Source: Streptomyces sp. SCUT-3 (GTDB lineage Bacteria; Actinomycetota; Actinomycetes; Streptomycetales; Streptomycetaceae). Taken from it: a stretch of DNA of 64,000 nucleotides. The number at the start of each line of letters is the position of its first letter. The first letter of the stretch is position 1. The position numbers were made by a program, and so were the translations under genes. This document shows, piece after piece, positions 56,141 to 64,000 of the stretch. The stretch lies in the NCBI RefSeq assembly GCF_014083985.1, contig NZ_CP046907.1, positions 5,032,501 through 5,096,500 on the forward strand. The letters are read 5' to 3'. The notes under the pieces were generated by a model. It searched no databases, had not been told where the DNA came from, and worked only from the letters and a program-made list of their open reading frames with translations.

Positions 56141-57094
56141 GTGAGGACCGGACGAAGCACCGCCCCCCGCAGTGGCACCGCCCCCCGCAGCGCCGCCGCC
56201 TCCCGCAGCCGCGTGGCCCGGCGCACCCGGCCGATCGCCGTCGCGTCCGTTCTGCTCGCCCTCACGGCGTTCACCCTGCCGTCGGCCGGTGCCGAGCCGG
56301 CGGGGGCCTCCCCCGAGGTCGCCGCGGCCGTGGCCCGGCAGCTCGGCGCCGCGGACATCGCCGGCACCGCCTGGGTCGTCGACCCGCGGACCGGCAGGAC
56401 GGTGGTCACCGCCGACGAGAGGGTCGGCAGGGCGGGGACGGCCGAGCTGGAGAAGATCGCCGCCGCCCACGGCGGCGCCGTGGAGGTCCGGCGCACCGAG
56501 GGCACCTTCGACAAGTTCATCGCCGGCGGCGACCCCGTTTACTCCGACACCGGCTCGCGCTGCACGCTCGGCTTCAACGTCCGCAGCAGCACCGCCCACT
56601 ACTTCCTCGTCGCCGGCCACTGCGCCGACGGCGCGACCACCTGGTACGCCGACCCGGGGCGCACGGTCGTGCTCGGCACCACGGCCGGTTCCAGCTTTCC
56701 GGGCAACGACTACGGCCTGGTGCGCTACACCAACACCTCCGTCCCCAAGGAGGGGACGGTCAACCTCCACAACGGCAGCCACCGCGACATCACCGGCGCG
56801 GGCAACGCCTACGTGGGCCAGTACGTGCAGCGCAGCGGCTCCACCACCGGTCTGCGCGGCGGCACCGTCACCGGCCTGAACGCCACCGTCAACTACGGCG
56901 GGGGCGACATCGTGTACGGGCTGGTCCAGACCACCATGTGCGCGGAGCCCGGCGACAGCGGAGGCCCGGTGTTCTCCGGCGGCACCGCCCTGGGCCTGGT
57001 CTCCGGCGGCAGCGGCAACTGCTCCTCCGGCGGCACCACGTTCTTCCAGCCGGTCACCGAGGCACTCGCCGCCTACGGCGTCGGCGTCTACTGA
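56141..57094 (+). CDS. Secreted S1 serine protease, streptogrisin B-like (2)
   Basis: A 317-residue paralogue of the preceding protease. The signal peptide has a longer N-region with repeated [11 protein letters not shown]; the pro-region is short, about 75 residues, lacking about 53 residues present in protease 1 between GAA and DIAGT. The mature enzyme starts [20 protein letters not shown]; the triad is H160, D190 and S273. The active-site flank is VAGHC rather than TAGHC. The start context AGGAGGAACGCAGTGAGGA is the same as that of protease 1, pointing to tandem duplication. Confidence 0.92.
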   Translation: MRTGRSTAPRSGTAPRSAAASRSRVARRTRPIAVASVLLALTAFTLPSAGAEPAGASPEVAAAVARQLGAADIAGTAWVVDPRTGRTVVTADERVGRAGTAELEKIAAAHGGAVEVRRTEGTFDKFIAGGDPVYSDTGSRCTLGFNVRSSTAHYFLVAGHCADGATTWYADPGRTVVLGTTAGSSFPGNDYGLVRYTNTSVPKEGTVNLHNGSHRDITGAGNAYVGQYVQRSGSTTGLRGGTVTGLNATVNYGGGDIVYGLVQTTMCAEPGDSGGPVFSGGTALGLVSGGSGNCSSGGTTFFQPVTEALAAYGVGVY

Positions 57095-57179
57095 CGGCGC
57101 GCACCCGGCAGCCGCGCACCCGCGGGCGCGTTACCGTGGAAGGAGCAGGTCACCGCGTACGTGGGCAAGGGGGCCCGCC

Positions 57180-58166
57180 ATGGTCGTGGAATTGCTGACC
57201 GCCGGCCTGTCGGCGGCCGCGCTGCTCGCCGCGAGCGGCGCCCGAGTGGTGCAGCAGTTCGAGCGCGGGGTCGTGTTCCGGTTCGGCCGGCTCCGCTCCC
57301 CTGTGCGCGGCCCCGGCTTCACGATGATCGTCCCCGTGGTCGACCGGATGCGGAAGGTGAACCTGCAGATCGTCACCATGCCCGTCCCCGCCCAGGAGGG
57401 CATCACCCGCGACAACGTCACCGTCCGGGTGGACGCCGTCGTCTACTTCAACGTGGCCGACGCCGCGGACGCGATCATCAAGGTCGAGGACTACCGCTTC
57501 GCCGTCTCCCAGGTCGCCCAGACCTCGCTGCGCTCGATCATCGGCAAGAGCGACCTGGACGACCTGCTGTCCAACCGGGAGAAGCTCAACGAGGGCCTGG
57601 CCCTGATGATCGACAGCCCGGCACTCGGCTGGGGCGTGCAGATCGACCGGGTCGAGATCAAGGACGTCTCCCTGCCGGAGACGATGAAGCGCTCTATGTC
57701 CCGCCAGGCGGAGGCCGAGCGCGAGCGGCGGGCCCGGGTCATCAACGCCGACGCCGAGCTCAGGGCGTCGAAGATGCTCGCCTCGGCCGCGCAGACCATG
57801 GCCGACACCCCTTCGGCCCTCCAACTGCGCCTGCTGCAGACCGTGGTGGAGGTGGCGGCGGAGAAGAACTCCACGCTCGTGCTGCCGTTCCCGGTCGAAC
57901 TGCTGCGTTTCCTGGAGCACTCGACGCACCGGCAGCAGTCCGATCCGCAGCAGTCCGATCCGCAGCAGTCCGGCTCGCAGTCGTCCGAACTGCAGTCGTC
58001 CGAACAGGATTCGGACACGGGGGAGCCGGTCGTGCAGGAGCTCCCGGGGCAGGAGGAGCCCGGTCCGGAGGAGTCCGGGTTGCAGGCGATCGAACGGCGC
58101 CCGGCCGCGCCGAAGGAGGCGCCTTCCGACCTGCCGGAACGCCGGTCCGGGTTCCCCGAGCGGTAG
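57180..58166 (+). CDS. SPFH/Band 7 protein (slipin-like)
   Basis: A 328-residue membrane-anchored stomatin/slipin relative. A hydrophobic N-terminal segment (LLTAGLSAAALLAASGARVV) precedes the SPFH domain: QQFERGVVFRFGRLRSPVRGPGF, NVTVRVDAVVYFNV, TSLRSIIGKSDLDDLLSNRE, and WGVQIDRVEIKDVSLPETMKRSMSRQAEAERERRARVI (read in parts). The last about 75 residues are disordered and Gln/Ser/Glu/Pro-rich with QQSDP repeats. Such proteins organise membrane microdomains, often with NfeD proteases, which are absent here. ATG 57180 follows AAGGGGG. It sits between protease genes 2 and 3. Confidence 0.88.
   Translation: MVVELLTAGLSAAALLAASGARVVQQFERGVVFRFGRLRSPVRGPGFTMIVPVVDRMRKVNLQIVTMPVPAQEGITRDNVTVRVDAVVYFNVADAADAIIKVEDYRFAVSQVAQTSLRSIIGKSDLDDLLSNREKLNEGLALMIDSPALGWGVQIDRVEIKDVSLPETMKRSMSRQAEAERERRARVINADAELRASKMLASAAQTMADTPSALQLRLLQTVVEVAAEKNSTLVLPFPVELLRFLEHSTHRQQSDPQQSDPQQSGSQSSELQSSEQDSDTGEPVVQELPGQEEPGPEESGLQAIERRPAAPKEAPSDLPERRSGFPER
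57933..57977 (+). repeat. Three 15-bp repeats coding QQSDP/QQSGS
   Basis: CAGCAGTCCGATCCG occurs twice and a variant once, in frame in the disordered tail of the SPFH protein. Confidence 0.9.
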
Positions 58167-58413
58167 ACCTGACGGCCCGTCGCCCCGGCGGGTGAGCGTC
58201 CGACATTCCAGTTCATCACAGGGGACGGCCCTCGCGGACGTGTTCGAGTAGATCCCCGAACAGTGGTTGCGTCCTGCCGTCCGGTACCGGAATACTCCCG
58301 TCCGTTGCTTGGCATGGCCACGGCTTTTGCGGTGTGTCATGCCTTTGACAGCGCATCCTCCGGGTCCGCCCCCACATGTTCTGCGGGCCCAACCCCCCAC
58401 TGGAGGTCATGAG

Positions 58414-59502
58414 TTGCAGCACCGACGAGTTACCAAGCGGCGTACCGTCATCGCCGGAGCCGGCGCGACCGCGGTTGCGGCCGCGGCGATCCTGCTTCCC
58501 AACGCCAACGCCGTACCCACCGGAACCGCCGCCCCCGGCCCGAAGGCGCTCACCCCCCGTGCCGCCGTCGAGCTGGCCTCCACCCTCGTGGAGGACCTCG
58601 GATCCGGGACGGCCGGGTCCTACTACGACGAGAGGACCGACCGGCTCACCGTCAACGTCGTCGACGCGGAAGCCGCCGAGGACGTCCGCCGGGCCGGCGC
58701 CGTGGCGAGGATCGTCGAGAACAGCACCGCCGAACTCAGGTCCGCCCGCGCAGAGATCGGCGAGACGGCCGAACAGGTTCCCGGCACCGCCTGGGCCGTG
58801 GACCCGCGCACCAACCGGGTCGTCGTCACCGCGGACACCACCGTCACGGACAAGGCCTGGGACAGGCTCGAGCAGGCCGTCGACGCCCTCGGCGGGAAGG
58901 CCGTCATCAAGAAGGCAGAGGGGGAGTTCAAGCCCTTCGTCTCCGGCGGCGACGCCATCCACAGCGGCGGCGGCCGCTGCTCCCTGGGCTTCAACGTCAC
59001 CGTCGACGGCGCCCCGGCCTTCATCACCGCCGGACACTGCGGGGACGCCGGCTCCTCCTGGGAGGACGGCCAGGGCTCCGCGATCGGCACCATGGAGGAC
59101 TCGCAGTTCCCGGAGAACGACTACGCCCTGGTGAAGTACGCCGACGCCTCGGCCGACGCGCCGAGCGAGGTCAACCTCTACGGCGGCACCCAGCGGATAA
59201 CCGGTGCCGCCGAGGCCACCGTCGGCATGGCCGTGAAGCGCAGCGGCTCCACCACCCAGGTGCACGACGGCAAGGTCACCGGTCTGAACGCCACCGTCAA
59301 CTACGGCAGCGGACAGATCGTCAACGGCCTGATCCAGACCGACGTGTGCGCCGAGCCCGGGGACAGCGGCGGCTCGCTCTTCGCGGGCGAATCGGCCGTG
59401 GGCCTGACCTCCGGCGGCAGCGGTGACTGCTCCTCCGGCGGCACCACGTTCTTCCAGCCGGTCACCGAGGCGCTCAGCGCCTACGGCGCGCAGATCGGCT
59501 GA
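58414..59502 (+). CDS. Secreted S1 serine protease, streptogrisin-like (3)
   Basis: A 362-residue preproprotease. The N-terminus [26 protein letters not shown] is a signal peptide with a twin arginine. The pro-region is the long type, like protease 1. The mature part begins near [19 protein letters not shown]; the triad is H208 (TAGHC), D236 (ENDYALV) and S318 (GDSGG). It diverges more from proteases 1 and 2, with an acidic loop (DASADAPSE). TTG 58414 is chosen because GGAGG at 58402-58406 lies 7 nt before it; the out-of-frame ATG at 58409 cannot be used. A 16-bp hairpin follows. Confidence 0.9.
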   Translation: MQHRRVTKRRTVIAGAGATAVAAAAILLPNANAVPTGTAAPGPKALTPRAAVELASTLVEDLGSGTAGSYYDERTDRLTVNVVDAEAAEDVRRAGAVARIVENSTAELRSARAEIGETAEQVPGTAWAVDPRTNRVVVTADTTVTDKAWDRLEQAVDALGGKAVIKKAEGEFKPFVSGGDAIHSGGGRCSLGFNVTVDGAPAFITAGHCGDAGSSWEDGQGSAIGTMEDSQFPENDYALVKYADASADAPSEVNLYGGTQRITGAAEATVGMAVKRSGSTTQVHDGKVTGLNATVNYGSGQIVNGLIQTDVCAEPGDSGGSLFAGESAVGLTSGGSGDCSSGGTTFFQPVTEALSAYGAQIG

Positions 59503-59562
59503 CGCCCCGGCACATCGGCCGACCGCACCACCCGCACCACCCGCCCCGACCGGGGCACCGCA

Positions 59563-59600
59563 GCCGTGCCCGTCACCGCCCCACCGGTGACGGGCACGGC
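59563..59600 (+). terminator. Hairpin after protease 3
   Basis: A 16-bp perfect stem (59563-59578 against 59585-59600) with a 6-nt loop, 60 nt after the stop; ArsC-like gene lies beyond it in the opposite direction. Confidence 0.75.
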
Positions 59601-59712
59601 CGCGTTACGGGGACGGCGGTGCGGGAGAGAAGAGGACGGCGCCCGGCCGGTACGCCCGACGACCCGTCACCGCCCGTCGCGGAAAGGCCGTCGCGGAAAG
59701 GCCGTTGCGGCC

Positions 59713-60081
59713 TCACGCGCCGGTGCGCCCGATGGCGTCGCGCACCGCGTCCTCGCTGCGGCCGACCACCGCGGTGCCGTCGTCGGCGGTGATGATGGGA
59801 CGCTGGATCAGGGACGGGTGCCGGGAGAGCGCCTCGACCCAGCGCGGCCGGTCGGCAGGGGTGCGGGTCCATCCGGCGATGCCCAGTTCGGCGGCGGCCG
59901 GCTCGCCGGTGCGCGTGATGTCCCACGGCTCCAGGCCCAGCCGGTCCAGGACGGCGGTCAGCTCGGCCTCGGTGGGCGGGTCGTCCAGGTAGCGGCGCAC
60001 CGTGTAGTCGGCCTCGGCGCCGTCCAGGATCTCCACGGCGGACCGGCACTTCGAGCAGGCGGGGTTGATCCAGATCTCCAT
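59713..60081 (-). CDS. ArsC/Spx-family thioredoxin-fold protein
   Basis: A 122-residue protein of the ArsC/YffB/Spx family. The N-terminal active site is INPACSKCRSAVEIL with CxxC at about residues 9-12; further family features are RRYLDDPPTEAEL and a late SLIQRPIITADDGTAVVGR. Glutaredoxin-coupled arsenate reductases have a single active Cys there, while a CxxC pair suggests a thiol oxidoreductase. No ars genes are adjacent, so arsenate reduction is not assured. ATG 60081 has only a weak ribosome site. Confidence 0.85.
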   Translation of the reverse strand: MEIWINPACSKCRSAVEILDGAEADYTVRRYLDDPPTEAELTAVLDRLGLEPWDITRTGEPAAAELGIAGWTRTPADRPRWVEALSRHPSLIQRPIITADDGTAVVGRSEDAVRDAIGRTGA

Positions 60082-60262
60082 GCCGCCACTGTATGGCCAC
60101 GGCCCGCCCCGCCCCGCGGCCCCTGCGGCCCGCCCGCCCGTCCCCGGGTCGCGCGCCCCGCCGGGCCCCCGCCGTCCCGGTATGCGGACACCGGACGTGA
60201 TCGTCGCCTCTTCCGGGTTTCGGCCGGCGACGCGGCGGGCGCAGCATGGAAGGGTGACCGGC

Positions 60263-61858
60263 ATGACGCAGAACCACCGCGCCGCAGTGCTCGACCTGGT
60301 CGAATCCGCCGTCGACCCGGGTACCTGGAGCAGCTGGGACGAACCCCTGGGCGAACTGCCCGCCGACCCCGCCTACCGCGCCGACCTGGAACGGGCCCGG
60401 GAACGCACCGGCCTCGACGAGTCGGTGATCACCGGGGAGGGGCTGATCGGAGGACGGCGGGTCGCGCTCGTCGCCTGCGAGTTCGGCTTCCTGGCCGGCT
60501 CGATCGGGGTCGCGGCCGGGGAGCGGCTGGTGCGCGCGGTCGAGCGCGCCACGCGCGAACGGCTCCCGCTCCTGGCCACCCCCGCCTCCGGCGGCACGCG
60601 GATGCAGGAGGGGACCGTCGCCTTCCTGCAGATGGTCAAGGTGGCCGCGGCGATCACCGACCACAAGGCGGCCGGACTGCCCTACCTGGTCTACCTGCGC
60701 CACCCCACCACGGGCGGGGTCCTGGCCTCGTGGGGGTCGCTGGGCCACATGACGGCGGCCGAGCCGGGGGCGCTGATCGGCTTCCTCGGCCCCCGGGTCC
60801 ACGAGGCCCTGTACGGGGAGAAGTTCCCCGAGGGCGTGCAGACGGCGGAGAACCTGCTGGCCAACGGCCTGGTCGACGCCGTCCTGCCGCCGGAGCAGTT
60901 GCACGGCGTCGCCTCGCGCGCCCTGTCCGTCCTGGCCCGCGGCACGAACGGCACGAACGGCACGAACGGCACGGGCGGTGCGGCGGGGGCTGAGGCTGCC
61001 GCCACGAAACAGCCCGCGGGGCCCGCGCCCGGCTTCGACGGCCCGGCCGCCGCGAGGCCCTCGCCCGTGCCCGCGGCCGTCGCGTCGGCGCCCCCGGCCG
61101 GGGAGTCGATCGAGCGCTCCCGGCGTGCCGACCGCCCCTCGCTGCGGGCCCTGCTCAAGCTGGCCGCCACCGAGGTGACCCCGCTCAACGGCACCGGCGC
61201 GGGCGAGCGCGACCCGGGACTGATGCTCGCCCTGGCGAGCTTCGGCGCGACCCCGTGCGTGGTGGTCGGCCACGACCGGGGCAGCAGCCGCGGTCCCCGT
61301 CCCGCGCCGGTGGGTCCCGCCGGGCTGCGCGAGGCCCGCCGCGGCATGCGGATGGCGGCCGAGCTCGGCCTGCCGCTGGTGTCGGTCATAGACACCGCCG
61401 GGGCGGCGCTGTCGAAGGAGGCGGAGGAGGGCGGCCTCGCGGCCGAGATCGCCCGCTGCCTGGCCGACCTGGTGACCCTGCCCGCGCCCACCCTGTGCCT
61501 GCTCCTCGGCCAGGGCGCGGGCGGCGGCGCCCTGGCGCTCCTGCCCGCGGACCGGGTGCTCGCCGCCCGCCACGCCTGGCTGTCCCCGCTGCCGCCCGAG
61601 GGCGCCTCGGCGATCCTGTACCGGACGACGGAGCGCGCCATGGAGGTGGCGGCCCGGCAGGGAGTGCGCTCCGCCGACCTGCTGGCCAACCGCATCGTCG
61701 ACCGGATCGTGGAGGAGGACGGCGGCCCGGAGGCGTTCCTGCGGCGGCTGGGCGGCGCGCTCGGGGAGGAGCTGTCCGCGCTCGCCGCACGCGAGGACGC
61801 CGAACGGCTCGCCTCCCGCCGCACCCGCTACCGCGACCTCGGCCTGCGCCGCCCGTAG
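60263..61858 (+). CDS. Acetyl-CoA carboxylase carboxyltransferase, AccD/AccA fused type
   Basis: A 531-residue biotin-dependent carboxyltransferase. The N-terminal half is AccD-like: VACEFGFLAGSIGVAAGERLVRAVE and the oxyanion Gly motif in TPASGGTRMQEGTVAF. The C-terminal half is AccA-like: RGSSRGPRPAPVGPAGLREARRGMRMAAELGLPLVSVIDTAGAAL and LLLGQGAGGGALALLPADRVL (read in parts). The linker (about 225-300) is Ala/Pro-rich with NGT repeats. No zinc-finger cysteines of canonical AccD are seen at the N-terminus. The acyl-CoA substrate is not certain. ATG 60263 has AAGGG 8 nt upstream; GTG 60254 is an alternative. Confidence 0.85.
   Translation: MTQNHRAAVLDLVESAVDPGTWSSWDEPLGELPADPAYRADLERARERTGLDESVITGEGLIGGRRVALVACEFGFLAGSIGVAAGERLVRAVERATRERLPLLATPASGGTRMQEGTVAFLQMVKVAAAITDHKAAGLPYLVYLRHPTTGGVLASWGSLGHMTAAEPGALIGFLGPRVHEALYGEKFPEGVQTAENLLANGLVDAVLPPEQLHGVASRALSVLARGTNGTNGTNGTGGAAGAEAAATKQPAGPAPGFDGPAAARPSPVPAAVASAPPAGESIERSRRADRPSLRALLKLAATEVTPLNGTGAGERDPGLMLALASFGATPCVVVGHDRGSSRGPRPAPVGPAGLREARRGMRMAAELGLPLVSVIDTAGAALSKEAEEGGLAAEIARCLADLVTLPAPTLCLLLGQGAGGGALALLPADRVLAARHAWLSPLPPEGASAILYRTTERAMEVAARQGVRSADLLANRIVDRIVEEDGGPEAFLRRLGGALGEELSALAAREDAERLASRRTRYRDLGLRRP
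60941..60976 (+). repeat. Four 9-bp repeats coding GTN in the carboxyltransferase linker
   Basis: GGCACGAAC occurs three times in a row, with a fourth GGCACGGGC copy. In-frame slippage would change linker length only. Confidence 0.9.
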
Positions 61859-61909
61859 CCGTCCGGCGGCCGGTCCCGGCGAACGGCACCCGGCACGGCA
61901 CCCGGCGGT

Positions 61910-61937
61910 CGGTCCCGGCACCCGGCCGCCGGGACCG
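61910..61937 (+). terminator. Short hairpin after the carboxyltransferase gene
   Basis: A 9-bp stem (61910-61918 against 61929-61937) with a 10-nt loop in a stretch of CGGCACC repeats, 52 nt after the stop. Confidence 0.4.
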
Positions 61938-62005
61938 GCGTCCGCGGCAGCGGTGCGGACGCCCTAGGCTGGTCGCCCGACGGCACCGGCGGGAGGAAGT
62001 GCACC

Positions 62006-62806
62006 GTGCAGGCAGATCAGCAGGAGACACCGGCCGCCCCGCCGTTCCCGGCCACCGGGCGGAGGGTGCTGGTCAGCGGCGCCTCGCGCGGCATCGGCCG
62101 CGCGGTGGCGCGGGCGTTCGCGGCCAACGGCGACCGGGTGGCCGTGCACTGGGCCAGCCGCCGCGAGGACGCCGAGGCCACCCTGGCCGGACTGCCCGGG
62201 ACGGGGCACGTGCTGCTGGGCGCCGACCTGGCGGACCCCGACGGGGCGGCCCGGCTGGCGGAGGAGGCGACCGCCGCACTCGGGGGCATCGACGTCCTGG
62301 TCAACAACGCGGCCGTCAACACCGCGCACCCGCCGGCCGGCACCGCCTACGCCGACTGGACGGCGGCCTGGCGGCAGCACGTCTCCGTCAACCTCCTCGG
62401 CACGGCCAACCTCAGCCACCTCGCGGCGGACCGGATGATCGCGCAGGGCACGGGCGGGCGCATCGTCAACGTCGGTTCGCGCGGGGCCTTCCGCGGCGAG
62501 CCGGACCACCCCGCCTACGGGGCGACCAAGGCGGCGGTGCACGCACTCGGACAGTCCCTCGCCGTCGCGCTCGCCCCGTACGGCATCGCCGTGACCTCCG
62601 TCGCGCCGGGGTTCGTCGAGACCGACCGGGTCGCCCACCGGCTGGCGGGGGAGCAGGGCGCGGCGATCCGCGCCCAGAGCCCCTTCGGCCGCGTCGCCGC
62701 GCCCGAGGAGATCGCGTCCGCCGTGCTGTGGCTGGCCTCGCCGGAGGCGCTGTGGGCCTCCGGCACCGTCGTCGACCTCAACGGGGCCTCCCACCTGAGG
62801 ACCTGA
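62006..62806 (+). CDS. Short-chain dehydrogenase/reductase
   Basis: A 266-residue classical SDR. The cofactor motif is VSGASRGIGRAVARAFA; NNAAVN follows; the catalytic Ser is in VNVGSRGAF and the Tyr-Lys pair in AYGATKAAVHAL. VASVAPGFVETD-type sequence (SVAPGFVETDRVA) is standard. The fold suggests NADPH-dependent 3-oxoacyl reduction, and the neighbouring carboxyltransferase hints at acyl metabolism, but the substrate is open. GTG 62006 has GGAGGA about 9 nt upstream. Confidence 0.9.
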   Translation: MQADQQETPAAPPFPATGRRVLVSGASRGIGRAVARAFAANGDRVAVHWASRREDAEATLAGLPGTGHVLLGADLADPDGAARLAEEATAALGGIDVLVNNAAVNTAHPPAGTAYADWTAAWRQHVSVNLLGTANLSHLAADRMIAQGTGGRIVNVGSRGAFRGEPDHPAYGATKAAVHALGQSLAVALAPYGIAVTSVAPGFVETDRVAHRLAGEQGAAIRAQSPFGRVAAPEEIASAVLWLASPEALWASGTVVDLNGASHLRT

Positions 62807-62883
62807 GAGTCTGAGGGCCCGGGGGCCCGGGGCGGTTTCGTGCGGTCCGTGGCAGGTGCCGCGGACAGAAGGGACAGGAAGCA

Positions 62884-63285
62884 GTGGCAGGAATCATCGA
62901 CAAGGTCGCCTGGATCCGGGTCGAGGAGGGCAAGGTCCTCAGCACCCGGTCCCGGGGGAAGGACGCGTACTACTTCCCCGGCGGCAAGCGCGAGGCGGGC
63001 GAGAGCGACCTGCAGACCCTGGTCCGGGAGGCGGCGGAGGAGCTCACGGTGGAGGTGCTCCCGGAGACCGCCTCCCTCATGGGCGTCTACGAGGCGCAGG
63101 CGCACGGCCGCGCCGACGGCGTCCTCGTCCGCATGACCTGCATGACCGCCGACTACCGCGGCACGTTGACGCCCAGCAGCGAGATCGAGGAAGTGGTCTG
63201 GCTGACGTACGCGGACCGCGACCGGGTCTCCCCGGTCGACCGGTTGATCCTCGACGACCTCAGGGCGTCGGGCCGGCTGCTCTGA
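62884..63285 (+). CDS. NUDIX hydrolase
   Basis: A 133-residue protein of the MutT type. The box is complete: GGKREAGES, then LVREAAEELTVEV with the catalytic Glu pair. The N-terminal VAWIRVEEGKVLSTRSRGKDAYYFPGG is typical. It could clean oxidised nucleotides or cut another nucleoside diphosphate derivative. GTG 62884 has AGGAAG 2-3 nt and AAGGGACAGG further upstream. It follows the SDR gene by 77 bp on the same strand. Confidence 0.88.
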   Translation: MAGIIDKVAWIRVEEGKVLSTRSRGKDAYYFPGGKREAGESDLQTLVREAAEELTVEVLPETASLMGVYEAQAHGRADGVLVRMTCMTADYRGTLTPSSEIEEVVWLTYADRDRVSPVDRLILDDLRASGRLL

Positions 63286-63410
63286 CCGCGGGACGGCGAA
63301 GGACGCGGGCAAGGGCGCCGACGCCCTCGGGGGTGCCGGGCACGCCCCTCCCGGACGGCGGCCTGGCGCACAATGAGTGCGACAACGCCGTGCCCGTGGG
63401 GAGAACCGCC

Positions 63411-63800
63411 GTGAGCCTGAAGATCACCATCGATCCCGAGTCCGCCGTCGCGCCGTTCGAGCAGGTGCGGTCCCAGGTCTCGGAGCAGGCGCGGGACGGA
63501 CGCCTGCCGGTGGGCCACCGGATGCCGACGGTGCGGGGGCTCGCGGCGGAACTCGGCCTGGCGGCGAACACGGTGGCCAAGGCGTACCGGGCGCTGGAGG
63601 GCGACGGGGTGATCGAGACCCGCGGCCGCAACGGCACGTTCGTCGCCGCGGCCGGTGACGCCGCCGACCGGGAGGCCGCGGCTGCGGCCGCCACCTACGC
63701 CGAGCGGGTGCGGCGGCTCGGGCTGGACCGGGCCGCCGCCCTCGCCGCGGTGGACGAGGCGGTCCGCGCGGCGTACGGGGACGCGGAACCGCAGCGCTGA
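63411..63800 (+). CDS. GntR-family regulator, short YtrA type
   Basis: A 129-residue regulator. The winged helix-turn-helix is PFEQVRSQVSEQARDGRLPVGHRMPTVRGLAAELGLAANTVAKAYRALEGDGVIETRGRNGTFV (read in parts), and only a short helical tail follows (ERVRRLGLDRAAALAAVDEAVR), so there is no large effector domain. This is the YtrA layout, commonly controlling ABC transporter genes, none of which is next to it here. GTG 63411 has GGGGAG 8 nt upstream. It converges on the partial gene at the window end. Confidence 0.9.
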   Translation: MSLKITIDPESAVAPFEQVRSQVSEQARDGRLPVGHRMPTVRGLAAELGLAANTVAKAYRALEGDGVIETRGRNGTFVAAAGDAADREAAAAAATYAERVRRLGLDRAAALAAVDEAVRAAYGDAEPQR

Positions 63801-63856
63801 GCCGCAGGCGCCGTGTCCGCGCGGTCCACGCGCCGTGCGGTCCGTGCGGCGCGGGA

Positions 63857-64000
63857 TCAGTGCCGCAGGGCGCGGCGGATCCCGTAGGCGGCCGCGCCGG
63901 CGGCGAGGACGGCGGCCCCGGAGACCACGGAGGTCGCCGGGAGGGCCAGGGCCAGGGCGGCGCAGCCGGCCAGGCCGACGACCGGGACGATCCGCGGCGC
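63857..64000 (-). CDS. C-terminal end of a membrane protein (partial)
   Basis: The last 47 codons of a minus-strand gene that continues beyond the window. The readable end is hydrophobic: PRIVPVVGLAGCAALALALP, then SVVSGAAVLAAGAAAYGIRRALRH and a TGA stop at 63857-63859. Two membrane helices and a basic end would suit an APC-type amino acid permease, as I recall for this locus in streptomycetes. The family is a guess from 47 residues. Confidence 0.55.
   Translation of the reverse strand, partial: APRIVPVVGLAGCAALALALPATSVVSGAAVLAAGAAAYGIRRALRH

Overview
The window is very GC-rich, uses GTG and TTG starts freely, and carries gene orders and protein families typical of Streptomyces or a close relative: rluB-scpB-scpA next to a ParA, recN-nadK-tlyA, a SepF paralogue, streptogrisin-type proteases and a gvpOAFGYZJLSK gas vesicle operon. 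It reads as a conserved stretch of chromosome core into which accessory blocks are set.

Layout. 1-2370 is the 3' two thirds of a 23S rRNA, a 5S rRNA and a strong rrn terminator. 2452-19848 is mostly conserved core: a TPR protein with an extreme Arg/Asp repeat array, a DUF1015 protein, a HAD phosphatase, an SCP2-like protein, an H1/HBHA-like Lys-Ala-rich protein, tlyA, nadK, recN, a glycosyltransferase, an HTH regulator, a GH15 enzyme and pyrG. 19968-29493 holds a NUDIX hydrolase, an AfsR-like STAND/TPR protein with an Arg in place of the Walker A Lys, ald, and the chromosome-segregation block parA - putative ribbon-helix-helix protein - scpA - scpB - rluB. 29588-34843 has a Rieske lipoprotein, a DUF952 protein and the tight series tyrA, cmk, acyltransferase, der.

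34886-41966 holds two genes of unknown function and an accessory-looking glycan block: a GT4 glycosyltransferase, a TTA-containing unknown gene, and a Tat-exported GH89 enzyme that meets the unknown gene tail to tail in a shared TTAA. 42241-47958 is a complete ten-gene gas vesicle operon preceded by a sigma-B-like promoter. 48351-53405 has an I78 protease inhibitor, a PAP2 phosphatase, a DHA2 drug exporter and an acyl-CoA dehydrogenase. 53573-54016 is a SepF-like protein, then about 900 bp without a credible gene. 54916-59502 holds three secreted S1 proteases around an SPFH protein. The end carries an ArsC-like protein, an AccD/AccA-type fusion, an SDR, a NUDIX hydrolase, a short GntR regulator and the 3' end of a membrane protein.

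How genes work together. The best-supported functional units are the gas vesicle operon (shell proteins GvpA/J/S, assembly factors GvpF/L/G/K/O plus the streptomycete-specific GvpY/GvpZ), the segregation block (ParA with a possible partner and the condensin kleisin subunits), and the protease cluster, which is a local duplication. Many gene ends are marked by perfect 13-27 bp hairpins without U-tracts, several of them between convergent genes. All family assignments were made by reading motifs; no database search was run.
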